Under the pieces are notes generated by a model. It made no database searches. It saw only the letters and a program-made list of their open reading frames with translations, and was not told the DNA's origin. DNA of 64,000 nt, from the NCBI GenBank assembly GCA_027943745.1, contig AP025763.1, positions 3,348,001-3,412,000 of the forward strand, given 5' to 3'. The stretch is from Neptuniibacter victor. GTDB taxonomy: Bacteria > Pseudomonadota > Gammaproteobacteria > Pseudomonadales > Balneatricaceae. The position numbers and the translations under genes are program-made. Positions within the stretch are counted from its first letter, which is position 1. The number at the start of each line of letters is the position of its first letter. Below are positions 19,178 to 28,963 of this stretch, piece after piece.

Positions 19178-19807
19178 TTAATAATGGGCTTCGGGCGGAT
19201 CCCCGTACTTCAAACGCACATACATCAGCGCTACGGTCAACGCATCACCAATAGCGGTATGCCTCTCCAACATAGGAATATCTAACTGCTTAGAAATCGT
19301 GTCAAAACGGAGATCAACATTCCCCCCAATCGCCTTCCATTTAATAATGTCATGGTATACATGCGACAATTCAATGGCTTTATTAGGTAAACCGAAGCCA
19401 TACGATGGCCTGATAAATTTATCCAACATCCGTATATCGTAATTTACGTAGTATCCAAGAATCGGACGATTACCGACAAAATCCAGTACCTGCTGAAGCG
19501 CATCTTCAATATCGATCCCTTCAGCAAGATCACTTTCTCGAATCTTATGAATCTTTATCGAATCGCCAGTCAAAGACTTCGGCGGCTTCAACTTAATATC
19601 CAAGCGCTCACTGGATAGCACTTTTCGCCCACGTATCTTTACCGCCCCAATGGAAACGATCTCTCCCTGCTTAACATCAAGGCTCGTCGTTTCACAATCT
19701 AATGATACAACTTCATCACCATCATAAGGCTCGAATAGATGGGAATGAGGCCCTGACTTATGATCGTACTTCTCTTTTATTCTTCTGACCGCTCTGGGTA
19801 TGATCAT
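19178..19807 (-). CDS. DnaQ-like 3'-5' exonuclease (DEDDh family)
   Basis: 209 residues with the exonuclease motif I SLDCETTSLDVKQGEIVSIG (acidic D and E), motif II with DIEDALQQVLDFVGNRPILGYYVNYDIRMLD, and motif III ERHTAIGDALT, in which H and D mark the DEDDh subclass. This predicts a metal-dependent 3'-5' exonuclease acting on DNA or RNA ends. It begins 3 bases after the stop of the cNMP/CBS/DUF294 protein, a pairing also common in Pseudomonas and Marinobacter. It is shorter than the DNA polymerase III epsilon subunit and lacks its polymerase-binding tail, so it is not expected to be DnaQ itself. Confidence 0.88.
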   Translation of the reverse strand: MIIPRAVRRIKEKYDHKSGPHSHLFEPYDGDEVVSLDCETTSLDVKQGEIVSIGAVKIRGRKVLSSERLDIKLKPPKSLTGDSIKIHKIRESDLAEGIDIEDALQQVLDFVGNRPILGYYVNYDIRMLDKFIRPSYGFGLPNKAIELSHVYHDIIKWKAIGGNVDLRFDTISKQLDIPMLERHTAIGDALTVALMYVRLKYGDPPEAHY

Positions 19808-19810
19808 CGC

Positions 19811-21640
19811 TTAGCCCCCAAGGTGATATCTAAGCTCAAGGTGCTTCTTAAAGCCCTTAACAATATGCAAAGCATCACGTAACAAATCACGCTCCAATTT
19901 ATCTAGCGACTGTAATTCAATAACATTAGGTGTCTGATCATGCCCATCATCACTACACTCCATCCGTTTGATCTGCTGCCTTAAGCGCAAACTAATAAAC
20001 AAACTGAGCGCTTCAGTTATATCCTTACCGTGCTTTTCTTTTATCTGCCCCAGTTCAACCAAGGCCTCAATTCTTTCGAAAGTATTTGTTGGCTTAACGC
20101 GATACTCAAGTGCAATAGACCTTATCCCATGCACTATTGGGAAGATACCGCCCTTCTTAATATCTAACTCACCCTTATCTTTTAAATTACCAAAGAAAGT
20201 CAAAGGCGTATCAAACTCTAAGGAAGCTTTAGCAAAATGAGAGAAGAAAACATCATTATTTCTCAAATGACGCATAAACCAATTACGACTAGCCTTAAAT
20301 ATCGCCGGATTACCGGCAACAGGTTTTGCATCTAGCGCAATCGCCAGATTCATCTGAGCATCACCATCACACTTATCAGCCCAGTCCTGAAGCATCTTCG
20401 TCCAATCTCCCAAAGATCGAACCCATGCAGGATTTGAAACCATAATATTACCCGGACACGGCGGAAAACCAAACTCTATCAAAGTCTTACTAAAACGATT
20501 AAGCGTTTCCTGCATAGCAGGCCACACTAAGCCGTCCCGGTGAATAATGGCATTATCCTGATCGGTCTTCATTATCTGCTCACCGCGACCCTCAGACCCC
20601 ATAACCAACAAGCAAACATGAGGCTGCATATCCGACGGAATAATAATATTGAAGAGCTTTGCAATAATTCGGCCGTTCATTGCAGCTAATAGATCCATTA
20701 CAAATCGCGTTTTCACCCCAGTTGAAACCAACGCCTTTATCAGATCATCCAGTCCTTTAGCGGCCTCTTTAAGGTCCTCAACCGTCTGTGCTCGCTCTAT
20801 CCGCAAACCTATAACATGAGAGTGGCTTGAGAAATAGCTCAAGACATCAGTCAACTCGACTATGCCTGTCATTTCCGCATCTCTCATCACAACAACACGT
20901 TCAATATGCTGTTGAGTCATAATAATCAGCGCATTAAAGAGGTAATCATCCGGTTTTACCGTAATAAGACGATAGCTTGCGATCTCTGCTAACTCAGAAT
21001 CCATCGACATCTCATTAACAATGACAGCATCTAGCAAGTCTGTTCCCGTTACCATTCCATAACGATTACCGCGCTTAACCAATAAACAGTCCGACTTTTT
21101 CTCTCGCATAAGCAAGGTTGCTTCACGAATAGTCGTGCCTTCCATAATGACCAACGGCTCACGCACTAGACCATCAGACACTTTAGCGAGCATAAACTCA
21201 GCCATATCTTGGTCTTTACCATGCTGCTGAACAATCTCTGTTTTAGCCGTAAGGTTTTGCTGAAAGTAATCAGCAAAAAGGTTATTACTTGCCATTAAGT
21301 CCAACAGCGTTTTCGTTGGTAGCACATGGCAAATCGTCTCCTCTTCAGCAATAAAGTTATGGATTGCCTTACCGCGTATCGCCGACCAGCCACCAAAATA
21401 ATCCTCATTGGTATAGTGAACAAAGACATGCTCTTGCGAGACCTCTCCCTCTTCAACAACCTCGCTTTCACCAACCCTTCCTTTCAAAATGATAAAAACA
21501 CCCTCAGGCTCCTCACCTGCGGTCATTATGCATTCACCCTTTTGGTAGTAACCAATATCCAAACTTGAGCGTAGTACTTTCTGCTCTTTGTCATCTAAAA
21601 GACTAAAAGGCAAATTTGTCATTTTGAAAGAATCAGGCAT
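19811..21640 (-). CDS. cNMP-binding/CBS/DUF294 nucleotidyltransferase-like protein
   Basis: 609 residues with four parts. A cyclic-nucleotide-binding fold lies at about 10-130. Two CBS domains follow at about 160-275 (LLVKRGNRYGMVTGTDLLDAV, VVMRDAEMTGIVELTDVL). A DUF294 nucleotidyltransferase core then carries GSEGRGEQ at 348-355 and D360/D362, and the last part is a helical DUF294_C domain. The core is GlnD-like and retains the metal-binding aspartates, so nucleotidyl transfer is possible, but substrate and target are unknown. The neighbouring acetate symporter and exonuclease are its conserved companions. A role in sensing energy nucleotides is inference from the domains. Confidence 0.85.
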   Translation of the reverse strand: MPDSFKMTNLPFSLLDDKEQKVLRSSLDIGYYQKGECIMTAGEEPEGVFIILKGRVGESEVVEEGEVSQEHVFVHYTNEDYFGGWSAIRGKAIHNFIAEEETICHVLPTKTLLDLMASNNLFADYFQQNLTAKTEIVQQHGKDQDMAEFMLAKVSDGLVREPLVIMEGTTIREATLLMREKKSDCLLVKRGNRYGMVTGTDLLDAVIVNEMSMDSELAEIASYRLITVKPDDYLFNALIIMTQQHIERVVVMRDAEMTGIVELTDVLSYFSSHSHVIGLRIERAQTVEDLKEAAKGLDDLIKALVSTGVKTRFVMDLLAAMNGRIIAKLFNIIIPSDMQPHVCLLVMGSEGRGEQIMKTDQDNAIIHRDGLVWPAMQETLNRFSKTLIEFGFPPCPGNIMVSNPAWVRSLGDWTKMLQDWADKCDGDAQMNLAIALDAKPVAGNPAIFKASRNWFMRHLRNNDVFFSHFAKASLEFDTPLTFFGNLKDKGELDIKKGGIFPIVHGIRSIALEYRVKPTNTFERIEALVELGQIKEKHGKDITEALSLFISLRLRQQIKRMECSDDGHDQTPNVIELQSLDKLERDLLRDALHIVKGFKKHLELRYHLGG

Positions 21641-21665
21641 TTCTACAGTCCTTATAACTTATCAA

Positions 21666-21702
21666 CAAAAAAGGGCGCTCCAACTTTACGCTGGGCGCCC
21701 TT
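21666..21702 (-). terminator. Rho-independent terminator after the sodium:solute symporter
   Basis: Stem AAGGGCGC/GCGCCCTT extended by CCA/TGG, followed on the minus strand by a run of T. It sits 21 bases past the symporter stop codon and separates that operon from the DUF294 gene downstream. Confidence 0.85.
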
Positions 21703-21723
21703 CCTTTAAGGTTCTACTCGATC

Positions 21724-23532
21724 TTAATGATCGTGAGCTTCACCAGCGCCACGTGGAATACGTAGATCAGCTACGATTTCCTGGATTTCTTTAGGCGGTT
21801 CTGCAGTCATGCTGGATACAACGAAGCCAACAATAACGTGCAAGATAGCACCAACAGTACCGAAGCCACCTGGAGAGATACCCATGATGTATTCAGATGG
21901 AGTACCACCACCGAATGCGAAGTAATACATGTAGCACATTGTAGTAATCAAACCTACCAACATACCTGCAATCGCACCCTGAGAGTTATGACGAGTCCAG
22001 AAGATACCCATGATGATTGCTGGGAATACTGAAGCACACGCCAAACCAAACGCCAAGGCAACTACTTGTGCCACGAAGCCTGGAGGGTTGATACCAAAGT
22101 AACCGGCAATACAGATCGCTACGATAGCAGCTAGACGAGCATACATTAGCTCCTGCTTATCGCTGATATTTGGATTGATAGTCTTCTTCATCAAGTCATG
22201 CGAGATCGCTGTTGAAATTACCAACAGAAGACCTGCCGCTGTAGATAGCGCCGCCGCTACCGCACCCGCAGCAACCAGAGCGATTACCCAGTTTGGAAGC
22301 TGAGCGATATCCGGGTTCGCAAGAACCATGATGTCACGGTCTACATATACTTCGTTTGCAAATGGCTGTTTAGCCGCATCGAATTCTGCACCCGCTTTAG
22401 CGTTTGTAGCCATACGCTGACCATACTCACCACGCTCTTCGCTGAAAGCAGGCTTGCCTTTCTTAGCGTCGAATGCAGCACCAGCAGCATATTGTACTTT
22501 GCCGTCACCGTTACGGTCAGTCCAACCTAGAAGACCCGTGTTCTCCCAGTTTTTGAACCATTCTGGCATCTCAGCATAAGCCGTACCTGTACCATCAGCG
22601 CCATTCAACGTCTGAATAAGGTTTACACGACCAAAACCTGCAACACCTGGAACCGCAGTATAAAGAAGCGCAATGAAGATCAATGCATAACCTGCAGATA
22701 AACGCGCATCTTTTACACGAGGTACAGTGAAGAAACGAACGATTACGTGAGGTAGACCAGCAGTACCACACATCAGAGCAACAGTTAGGAAGAAGATATC
22801 AATAGTTGATTTCTTACCGTCCGTATACTGATGGAAGCCTAGATCAACCGACAGCTGATCCAACGTTGCTAGTACAGACATACCGCTGTCCAAAGTAGCA
22901 CCAAGACCGATCTGAGGTAGGATGTGACCTGTAACCTGAGCAGATAGGAAGAATGCTGGAACAGTGAATGCAAGAATTAGCACTACGTACTGTGCAACCT
23001 GAGTATAAGTAATACCCTTCATACCACCAAGTACAGCGTAGAAGAATACGATCGCCATACCGATGATTACACCCGTGTTGATATCAACGTGTAGGTAACG
23101 AGAGAATACGATACCAACACCACGCATCTGACCAGCAACGTAAGTGAAAGAAATTACAATTGTACAAACTACTGCGATTACACGAGCAGTTTGTGAGTAG
23201 TAACGGTCACCGATGAAATCAGGTACTGTGAACTTACCAAACTTACGTAAGTAAGGTGCTAGCAATAGCGCTAACAGTACGTAACCACCAGTCCAGCCCA
23301 TTAGATAAGCTGCACCGTCACGGCCGATAAATGAAACCAAACCAGCCAGGGAGATAAACGAAGCTGCAGACATCCAGTCAGCTGCCGTCGCCATACCGTT
23401 TGCAATTGGTGGTACACCACCGCCTGCCACGTAGAATTCTTTGGTAGATCCTGCACGTGCCCATATCGCGATACCGATATATAGCGCGAAGGAGCCGCCT
23501 ACAAAGAGAAAAGTTAAAACGTCGAGACTCAT
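21724..23532 (-). CDS. Sodium:solute symporter, VC_2705/ActP-like large subunit
   Basis: 602 residues of the SSS family with about 13 membrane helices. AADWMSAASFISLAGLVSFIGRDG near the N-terminus and AALSTAAGLLLVISTAISHDL in the C-terminal half are the ActP/VC_2705 signatures. A hydrophilic insertion at about 315-395 is also seen in this subfamily. Together with the DUF4212 subunit it is expected to import acetate or a similar carboxylate with Na+. The short gap (31 bases) to the DUF4212 gene and the nearby acs and CrbS/CrbR-like genes support acetate. Substrate is inferred, not shown. Confidence 0.9.
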   Translation of the reverse strand: MSLDVLTFLFVGGSFALYIGIAIWARAGSTKEFYVAGGGVPPIANGMATAADWMSAASFISLAGLVSFIGRDGAAYLMGWTGGYVLLALLLAPYLRKFGKFTVPDFIGDRYYSQTARVIAVVCTIVISFTYVAGQMRGVGIVFSRYLHVDINTGVIIGMAIVFFYAVLGGMKGITYTQVAQYVVLILAFTVPAFFLSAQVTGHILPQIGLGATLDSGMSVLATLDQLSVDLGFHQYTDGKKSTIDIFFLTVALMCGTAGLPHVIVRFFTVPRVKDARLSAGYALIFIALLYTAVPGVAGFGRVNLIQTLNGADGTGTAYAEMPEWFKNWENTGLLGWTDRNGDGKVQYAAGAAFDAKKGKPAFSEERGEYGQRMATNAKAGAEFDAAKQPFANEVYVDRDIMVLANPDIAQLPNWVIALVAAGAVAAALSTAAGLLLVISTAISHDLMKKTINPNISDKQELMYARLAAIVAICIAGYFGINPPGFVAQVVALAFGLACASVFPAIIMGIFWTRHNSQGAIAGMLVGLITTMCYMYYFAFGGGTPSEYIMGISPGGFGTVGAILHVIVGFVVSSMTAEPPKEIQEIVADLRIPRGAGEAHDH

Positions 23533-23563
23533 AGCAATGCCGTCCTAATAGAAATTATTATTG

Positions 23564-23824
23564 TTATTCGTGAACGTCATACTTCTCGTCAAGCTTGTTC
23601 ATACTGAACACGTAAGTCCAGATCAAGATGACGAATACGAAGATTGACCCCTGCTGGCCGAACCAGAAACCTAGTGGGAAACCGAAGAACGGAATCTCAT
23701 TAAGCTGTTCAACAAACAGGATTGCGCAGCCGTAGGAAACCACGAACCAAACCGCAAGGTGAGTCATAATGATGCGCAAGTTTTCACGCCAGTAGGCTTG
23801 CGCCTGCTCATTACTGATTGACAT
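23564..23824 (-). CDS. DUF4212 small subunit of sodium:solute symporter
   Basis: 86 residues with two membrane helices (about 18-40 and 50-75) and the motif AYWRENLRIIMTHLAVWF typical of DUF4212, the small partner encoded before VC_2705-type symporters. It is analogous to YjcH for ActP. A strong ribosome site (AAGGATGG) precedes the ATG. It begins the two-gene operon. Confidence 0.92.
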   Translation of the reverse strand: MSISNEQAQAYWRENLRIIMTHLAVWFVVSYGCAILFVEQLNEIPFFGFPLGFWFGQQGSIFVFVILIWTYVFSMNKLDEKYDVHE

Positions 23825-24139
23825 AACACCATCCTTATTTTTGTTATTGAAAAATTGGTGAAAATTTAAGACAGGTAGAGACTATCAGACAGCGCAGCCA
23901 AACAAAGCTCAACTTTAGTCGACTCAACTTAGCGCATAAATTCATCTAAATCCGCCAAGCAACCGTAATTAGCTGAACACAGCCAAATAACAAAAAACCT
24001 AGTAACTACAACAATCTATACAAAAGTCTTATCCGGAAACGTCATAAAAAACAGATCTCCTACAAATCCCCCAGCCTCTTGGGTTCCCACGAAAAAAAGG
24101 TACACTATCTCTTTATGCTTTTACTAAGGAAGAGAACCC
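23825..24139. other. Divergent intergenic region between symporter operon and CrbS-like gene
   Basis: 315 bases without a gene, holding the promoters for both directions. For the kinase gene a possible sigma-70 site is TTGGGT (24079-24084), 16-base spacer, TACACT (24101-24106), followed by AAGGAAGAG just before the ATG. No clear promoter was recognised for the DUF4212 gene. No strong dyad that could be called an operator was found by eye. Confidence 0.5.
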
Positions 24140-27100
24140 ATGCTTTCTGGCTGGTCGATAATTCTTATATCGTTTGCTTACCTAGGCCTATTATTTGCTA
24201 TTGCTTACTACGGCGACAAAAGTGCCCAGAACAATAAACGCATAGCCAGCCGCCCCATCATCTATTCTCTTTCGCTAGCCGTTTATTGCTCTTCATGGAC
24301 TTTCTATGGCGCGGTAGGGCGAGCCAGCACTAATGGTTGGGAGTTTTTAGCCACGTATTTAGGCCCTGTCATTGTTTTCGTGTTTGGCTGGCAGCTCATT
24401 GAAAAAATGGTGTTGATCAGTAAACAACAAAACATCACGACCATTGCTGATTTCATCTCATCACGATATGGCAAAAGCCAAGCTTTAGCGGTGCTCGTCA
24501 CAATCATCGCAGTTACCGGCACAATGCCCTACATAGCCATGCAGCTCAAAGCTGTCGCTATAAGCTACAACGCCCTCACACCTGGTACTGAAGACGTTAT
24601 CAGCAAAGGCAGTGACACCGCCCTTTTTGTGGCCATTGTAATGGCGATTTTCGCTATCCTTTTCGGCACCCGGCATATCGATGCCACCGAACACCATGAA
24701 GGACTTGTCTTAGCCGTCGCCTTCGAATCAATCGTCAAGCTAACAGCATTCTTAGCGGTTGGTATTTTTGTTACTTTAGAGGTATTTGATGGCTTCGAAG
24801 ACTTAGCCTATAACATCGCCGTACAGCTAAATAACAACAGCAATTACACCTCCCTGTTTGACGACAGTTTTTTGACGGAGACACTGCTGGCATGCGCCGC
24901 AATAATATGCCTCCCTCGACAGTTCCATGTCACCATTGTTGAGAACACAAATGCAGGGCATTTAAAGTTAGCCCGCTGGCTTTTCCCTGTTTATCTAATA
25001 TTACTAGCAATATTTGTCCTACCCATCTCAACAGCCGGCATGCTCTATTTTGACGGAACAGATGTTGATGCCGACACCTTCGTTCTGATGCTACCTCTAG
25101 CTGCTGACTATAAAGAGCTAGCAACGTTTGCCTTTATTGGAGGGTTATCAGCCTCCACCAGCATGGTAATTGTTGCCAGCATCACGCTCGCCACTATGGT
25201 CTGCAACGATATTGTCATGCCTCTACTTTTCCGCATATCTTGGTTGCGTCTTTCTGACAACAAAGACGTAGGCGCACTTCTACTTCGTGTTCGCCGTATC
25301 ACCATCATGTGCCTAATGATCCTTGCATATTTTTACTACCGTATACTTGGCGAGCAATCCCCTCTGGCGTCTTTCGGCTTATTAGCCTTTGTTGCTGCGG
25401 CACAATTCCTACCCGCCATCATTGGCGGAATATATTGGAAAACCGGCTCACGACATGGCGTCTTAGCAGGCCTTATTGGTGGCTTTTTGCTCTGGCTATA
25501 CACCCTGGTCTTGCCCTCGTTCAGCGAAGCGGGACTCTTAGGCCCTGAATATATTCAGAATGGTATCTTTGGCATTGATTGGCTAAAACCCACTCAGCTT
25601 TTTGACATTCACGGGTTTGACGCCTTAACCCATGGTGTATTTTGGTCTCTGTTTGTTAATACCAGCCTATACATTCTCGTCTCCCGCTATGCCAACCCCC
25701 GTCTTGTCGATCGAATACAAGCGAGTGCTTTTGTCGATGTTTATAACAAAGATTTAACCGAAAGCTCGCGCCAATATGGACAAGTAACTGTCGGCGACCT
25801 ACAGATGCTCACCGAGCGTTTTCTTGGCATAAGCCGCACACAGCACTCATTTACCGGCTTTGCGCTTCAAAGAGGGGAAGAACCGCCCCTTACTGGTGAC
25901 AAAGCAACTCCCGAGCTTATTCAATTTACTGAGCGTCTTCTTGCCGGTGTAATTGGCGCTTCTTCAGCGCGCATCGTTCTTGCTTCAACTTTGCGTGGCA
26001 AAGATATGCATATTGGTGATGTTGTCACCATCGTTGATGAAGCCTCTCAAGCATTGAGATTTAACCGCTCCCTGCTTCAGTCAACAATAGAAAATATTAG
26101 CCTAGGTATAAGCGTGGTTGACCAACAGATGCGCCTTGTAGCCTGGAATCGGGTTTATGTCGAGATGTTTGGCTATCCTGAAGGGCTAATATGCGTAGGG
26201 CGCCCAATAGAAGAGGTCTTTCGCTATAACGCTATGAAAGGCGAATACGGTCCAGGCAACAACGACGAGCAGGTTAAAAAGCGCTTAAAGGTCCTAAAAT
26301 CAGGTAAACGCCATAGCTACGAACGCTTCAGACCTGACGGTACCGTACTTGAAGTTCGCGGCAACCCCATGCCAAATGGCGGCTATGTAAATACATATAT
26401 GGATATCACCACCCATAAACATGTAGAAGAAGCACTGATAGAAAGCGAACAAAACATACGTATCTACACCGATAACGTTCCTGTGCTTATCGCTTACCTT
26501 GATCCAGAAAGACGCTACCTCTTTGTGAACAAAGCTTACGCTGACACATTTGGTTTAGACCGTAGCACCATTTCCGGCCAAGCATGCTACAAAATCATGC
26601 CCGAAGAGGAATACGAGCTTCGCAGTCCTTATATAACCGCAGCGCTAGAAGGAAAGAGGCAGCGCTTTGAAACCACGCTACCAACCCTTGATGGCAGCCC
26701 CCGCTATGCTGAAGTAAAGTACATTCCCCACATAGGTGAATATGGCGATGTACTGGGTTACTTCACCTTGTACCAAGATATTACAGAGCGCCGCAAAGCC
26801 GAACGCGCCCTAAAGGAAACCAACGAAACGCTAGAGCAGCGCGTCAGAGAAAGAACCCACGCCCTTTCGGTTGTAAACAAAGAGCTTCGCAAGGAAAATA
26901 CGATTCGCTCACTTATGGAAGATGAGCTCAGACAAGCGAAGTCTGATGCAGACGATGCAAATATAGGTAAAACACGCTTTCTAGCCTCAGCAAGCCATGA
27001 TCTTCTTCAACCCTTAAATGCTGCACGACTATTTACCTCGGCATTAGCCCAACAAAGCCACAGCGACGAAACAAGTCAGCTTGTCGAAAACCTCAACGGC

Positions 27101-28078
27101 TCATTAACCGCTGCTGAAGAACTTATCACCGCGATTCTCGACATATCAAAACTAGACGCTGGCGCGCTCGCGCCCTCGATCAGTGACTTTTCAATGGCTG
27201 ATATGTTCAACGCCCTCAATACCGAATTTACTGCGGTCGCGGAGAAGAAAAACCTCAAATTCCACTTTGTTCAATGCGACAAGGTCGTTCGATCAGACCA
27301 GCAATTATTACGCCGCGTCATCCAAAATTTTCTATCAAACGCCATTCGATATACCCAAGAAGGTAAAATCTTACTTGGCTGCCGCAAACGTAAAAACATG
27401 CTCCGCGTTGAAGTATGGGATACAGGCGTAGGTATCGCCGAGGATAAGATCAGCGAAGTTTTTGAGGAGTTTCGCCGCATAGACAACCCAAGGCACTCTC
27501 AAGTCCAAGGACTAGGACTAGGGTTAGCCATTACCGACAGAATCGCGAAAATGCTCGGCCATAAACTAAATGTTCGCTCATGGCCCACAAAAGGCACCGT
27601 ATTTAGCGTAGAAATACCTTTAGGCGACCCTGAAAAAGCGATCAAACCAAAACCAGAGAAACGCGGCTGGATCAGGAGCAAAGGACTCAATGGTATACGC
27701 GCCATTGTTATCGACAATGAACCTAAAATTCTTGAAGGGATGTCCGCACTACTACAAGGCTGGGGTTGCGAAGTATCAACAGCACTCTCTGCGGAAGCAG
27801 CCATTACTGCGATCAAAGAGAGCAACAGCGAGCCTGAGATAATTCTAGCCGACTACCACCTATCCGAAACCCTAACCGGCATCATGGCGCTAAAAGATAT
27901 TGAGCCTATGCTCAGCAAGAGAGTCCCAGCCATCGTAATCACCGCCGATAGAACGGATGAGGTCAAAAGCGAAATAAGCAACTACGGCGCTCAACTGCTA
28001 ACGAAGCCAATACGCCCCGCAGCACTGAGAGCCATGATCAACAAAACAATCGCCAGTGCACGAGCTAACGACAACTAG
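24140..28078 (+). CDS. crbS: CrbS-like SSS-domain hybrid sensor histidine kinase
   Basis: 1312 residues. The first ~560 form a sodium:solute-symporter-like membrane domain (WTFYGAVGRASTNGWEFLATYLGP and many helices). Two PAS domains follow (about 650-765 and 775-890), then a coiled coil. The HisKA region has phosphoacceptor H953 (SASHDLLQPLN), the ATPase domain has DTGVGIAEDKISEVFEEF and GLGLGLAI, and the C-terminal receiver has phosphoacceptor D1238 (LADYHL). CbrA/CrbS/MxtR-type kinases of this layout control acetate and carbon use. Position between an acetate-type symporter and acs points to CrbS. Whether the SSS part transports or only senses is unknown. Confidence 0.87.
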   Translation: MLSGWSIILISFAYLGLLFAIAYYGDKSAQNNKRIASRPIIYSLSLAVYCSSWTFYGAVGRASTNGWEFLATYLGPVIVFVFGWQLIEKMVLISKQQNITTIADFISSRYGKSQALAVLVTIIAVTGTMPYIAMQLKAVAISYNALTPGTEDVISKGSDTALFVAIVMAIFAILFGTRHIDATEHHEGLVLAVAFESIVKLTAFLAVGIFVTLEVFDGFEDLAYNIAVQLNNNSNYTSLFDDSFLTETLLACAAIICLPRQFHVTIVENTNAGHLKLARWLFPVYLILLAIFVLPISTAGMLYFDGTDVDADTFVLMLPLAADYKELATFAFIGGLSASTSMVIVASITLATMVCNDIVMPLLFRISWLRLSDNKDVGALLLRVRRITIMCLMILAYFYYRILGEQSPLASFGLLAFVAAAQFLPAIIGGIYWKTGSRHGVLAGLIGGFLLWLYTLVLPSFSEAGLLGPEYIQNGIFGIDWLKPTQLFDIHGFDALTHGVFWSLFVNTSLYILVSRYANPRLVDRIQASAFVDVYNKDLTESSRQYGQVTVGDLQMLTERFLGISRTQHSFTGFALQRGEEPPLTGDKATPELIQFTERLLAGVIGASSARIVLASTLRGKDMHIGDVVTIVDEASQALRFNRSLLQSTIENISLGISVVDQQMRLVAWNRVYVEMFGYPEGLICVGRPIEEVFRYNAMKGEYGPGNNDEQVKKRLKVLKSGKRHSYERFRPDGTVLEVRGNPMPNGGYVNTYMDITTHKHVEEALIESEQNIRIYTDNVPVLIAYLDPERRYLFVNKAYADTFGLDRSTISGQACYKIMPEEEYELRSPYITAALEGKRQRFETTLPTLDGSPRYAEVKYIPHIGEYGDVLGYFTLYQDITERRKAERALKETNETLEQRVRERTHALSVVNKELRKENTIRSLMEDELRQAKSDADDANIGKTRFLASASHDLLQPLNAARLFTSALAQQSHSDETSQLVENLNGSLTAAEELITAILDISKLDAGALAPSISDFSMADMFNALNTEFTAVAEKKNLKFHFVQCDKVVRSDQQLLRRVIQNFLSNAIRYTQEGKILLGCRKRKNMLRVEVWDTGVGIAEDKISEVFEEFRRIDNPRHSQVQGLGLGLAITDRIAKMLGHKLNVRSWPTKGTVFSVEIPLGDPEKAIKPKPEKRGWIRSKGLNGIRAIVIDNEPKILEGMSALLQGWGCEVSTALSAEAAITAIKESNSEPEIILADYHLSETLTGIMALKDIEPMLSKRVPAIVITADRTDEVKSEISNYGAQLLTKPIRPAALRAMINKTIASARANDN

Positions 28079-28093
28079 ATAAAAAACGCCCAC

Positions 28094-28120
28094 AAAAAAG
28101 GCGCTAATGCGCCTTTTTTT
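28094..28120. terminator. Bidirectional terminator between convergent crbS-like and crbR-like genes
   Basis: AAAAAAGGCGC, loop TAAT, GCGCCTTTTTTT: a strong hairpin with A-run on one side and T-run on the other, placed 15 bases past one stop codon and 22 bases past the other. It can stop transcription from either direction. Confidence 0.9.
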
Positions 28121-28142
28121 CAAAACATTTTTACAGGATCAG

Positions 28143-28808
28143 TTATTCCAGATCCGTCTTCGGTGGTTCTACACCTAAACGTTGAGCCGCGATAACTGCC
28201 TGGGTGCGGCTATGAACGCCAAGCTTTCTTAAGATCGCAGTAACATGCGCCTTAATCGTTGCTTCGGAGACATTCAATTCGTAAGCGATCTGCTTATTCA
28301 ACAAGCCTTCCGTCAACATAGTCAACACTCTGAACTGCTGAGGAGTAAGCGCTGCTAACGCCGCTGCAAACTTTTGATCATCTTCGCTTACGTCCGGCAA
28401 GTTATCAGCCACTTCCTGAGGCAACCACTCCTCACCTTCCAGTACAGCAACGATTGCTTCAGCAATTGTCTCTAATGAAGAAGACTTAGGAATGAAACCT
28501 GATGCACCATAATCAATGGCGCGCTTCATAACATTTGGCTGCTCACTACCAGAAACCACAACAACAGGAATCCCTGGATTTTGTCCACGAAGAAAGACTA
28601 AGCCAGAAAAACCATTAGTTCCCGGCATATGAATATCAAGTAAAACCATATCGGCATCAGAATGCTGATCAACAGCCTCTTGTACCGCAGGAAGAGAATC
28701 CGCCTCGATTGTTTCCACACCAGGCATTGCCTGAGCAACAGCCTGCTTCAACGCTGCTCTGAACAGTGGATGATCATCGGCAATAATAATTTTTTGTGCT
28801 AACTGCAT
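28143..28808 (-). CDS. crbR: CrbR/ErdR-like NarL-family response regulator
   Basis: 221 residues. The receiver domain has D11/D12, phosphoacceptor D58 (VLLDIHMPG), the VVVVSG switch region and the IPKSS lysine. The C-terminal LuxR/NarL HTH (about 150-215) contains LTPQQFRVLTMLTEGLLNKQ and VSEATIKAHVTAILRKLGV. CrbR/ErdR proteins activate acs in Vibrio and Pseudomonas. The gene lies next to acs (same direction, upstream of it in orientation terms separated by a terminator) and converges with the cognate kinase. The ribosome site GGGGGA is about 10 bases from the ATG. Confidence 0.86.
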   Translation of the reverse strand: MQLAQKIIIADDHPLFRAALKQAVAQAMPGVETIEADSLPAVQEAVDQHSDADMVLLDIHMPGTNGFSGLVFLRGQNPGIPVVVVSGSEQPNVMKRAIDYGASGFIPKSSSLETIAEAIVAVLEGEEWLPQEVADNLPDVSEDDQKFAAALAALTPQQFRVLTMLTEGLLNKQIAYELNVSEATIKAHVTAILRKLGVHSRTQAVIAAQRLGVEPPKTDLE

Positions 28809-28895
28809 GCGTTCAATTCCCCCTTAAGAAATCCTTACTCGAACGCCGACCGTTAAAGGAACGGTTTTCCAGTGATGAGCCTACTACTATAAAAC

Positions 28896-28943
28896 AAAAA
28901 ACTCCCGCAAGTCTCAATATTCCGAGGCTTACGGGAGTTTTTT
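28896..28943 (-). terminator. Terminator after acs
   Basis: A long imperfect hairpin (AAAACTCCCG / CGGGAGTTTT with an inner AAG/CTT and CTC/GAG) flanked by A- and T-runs lies 21 bases past the acs stop codon. It looks bidirectional by sequence. It separates acs from the promoter of the crbR-like gene. Confidence 0.85.
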
Positions 28944-28963
28944 AGACTAATTTATAAAAAATA

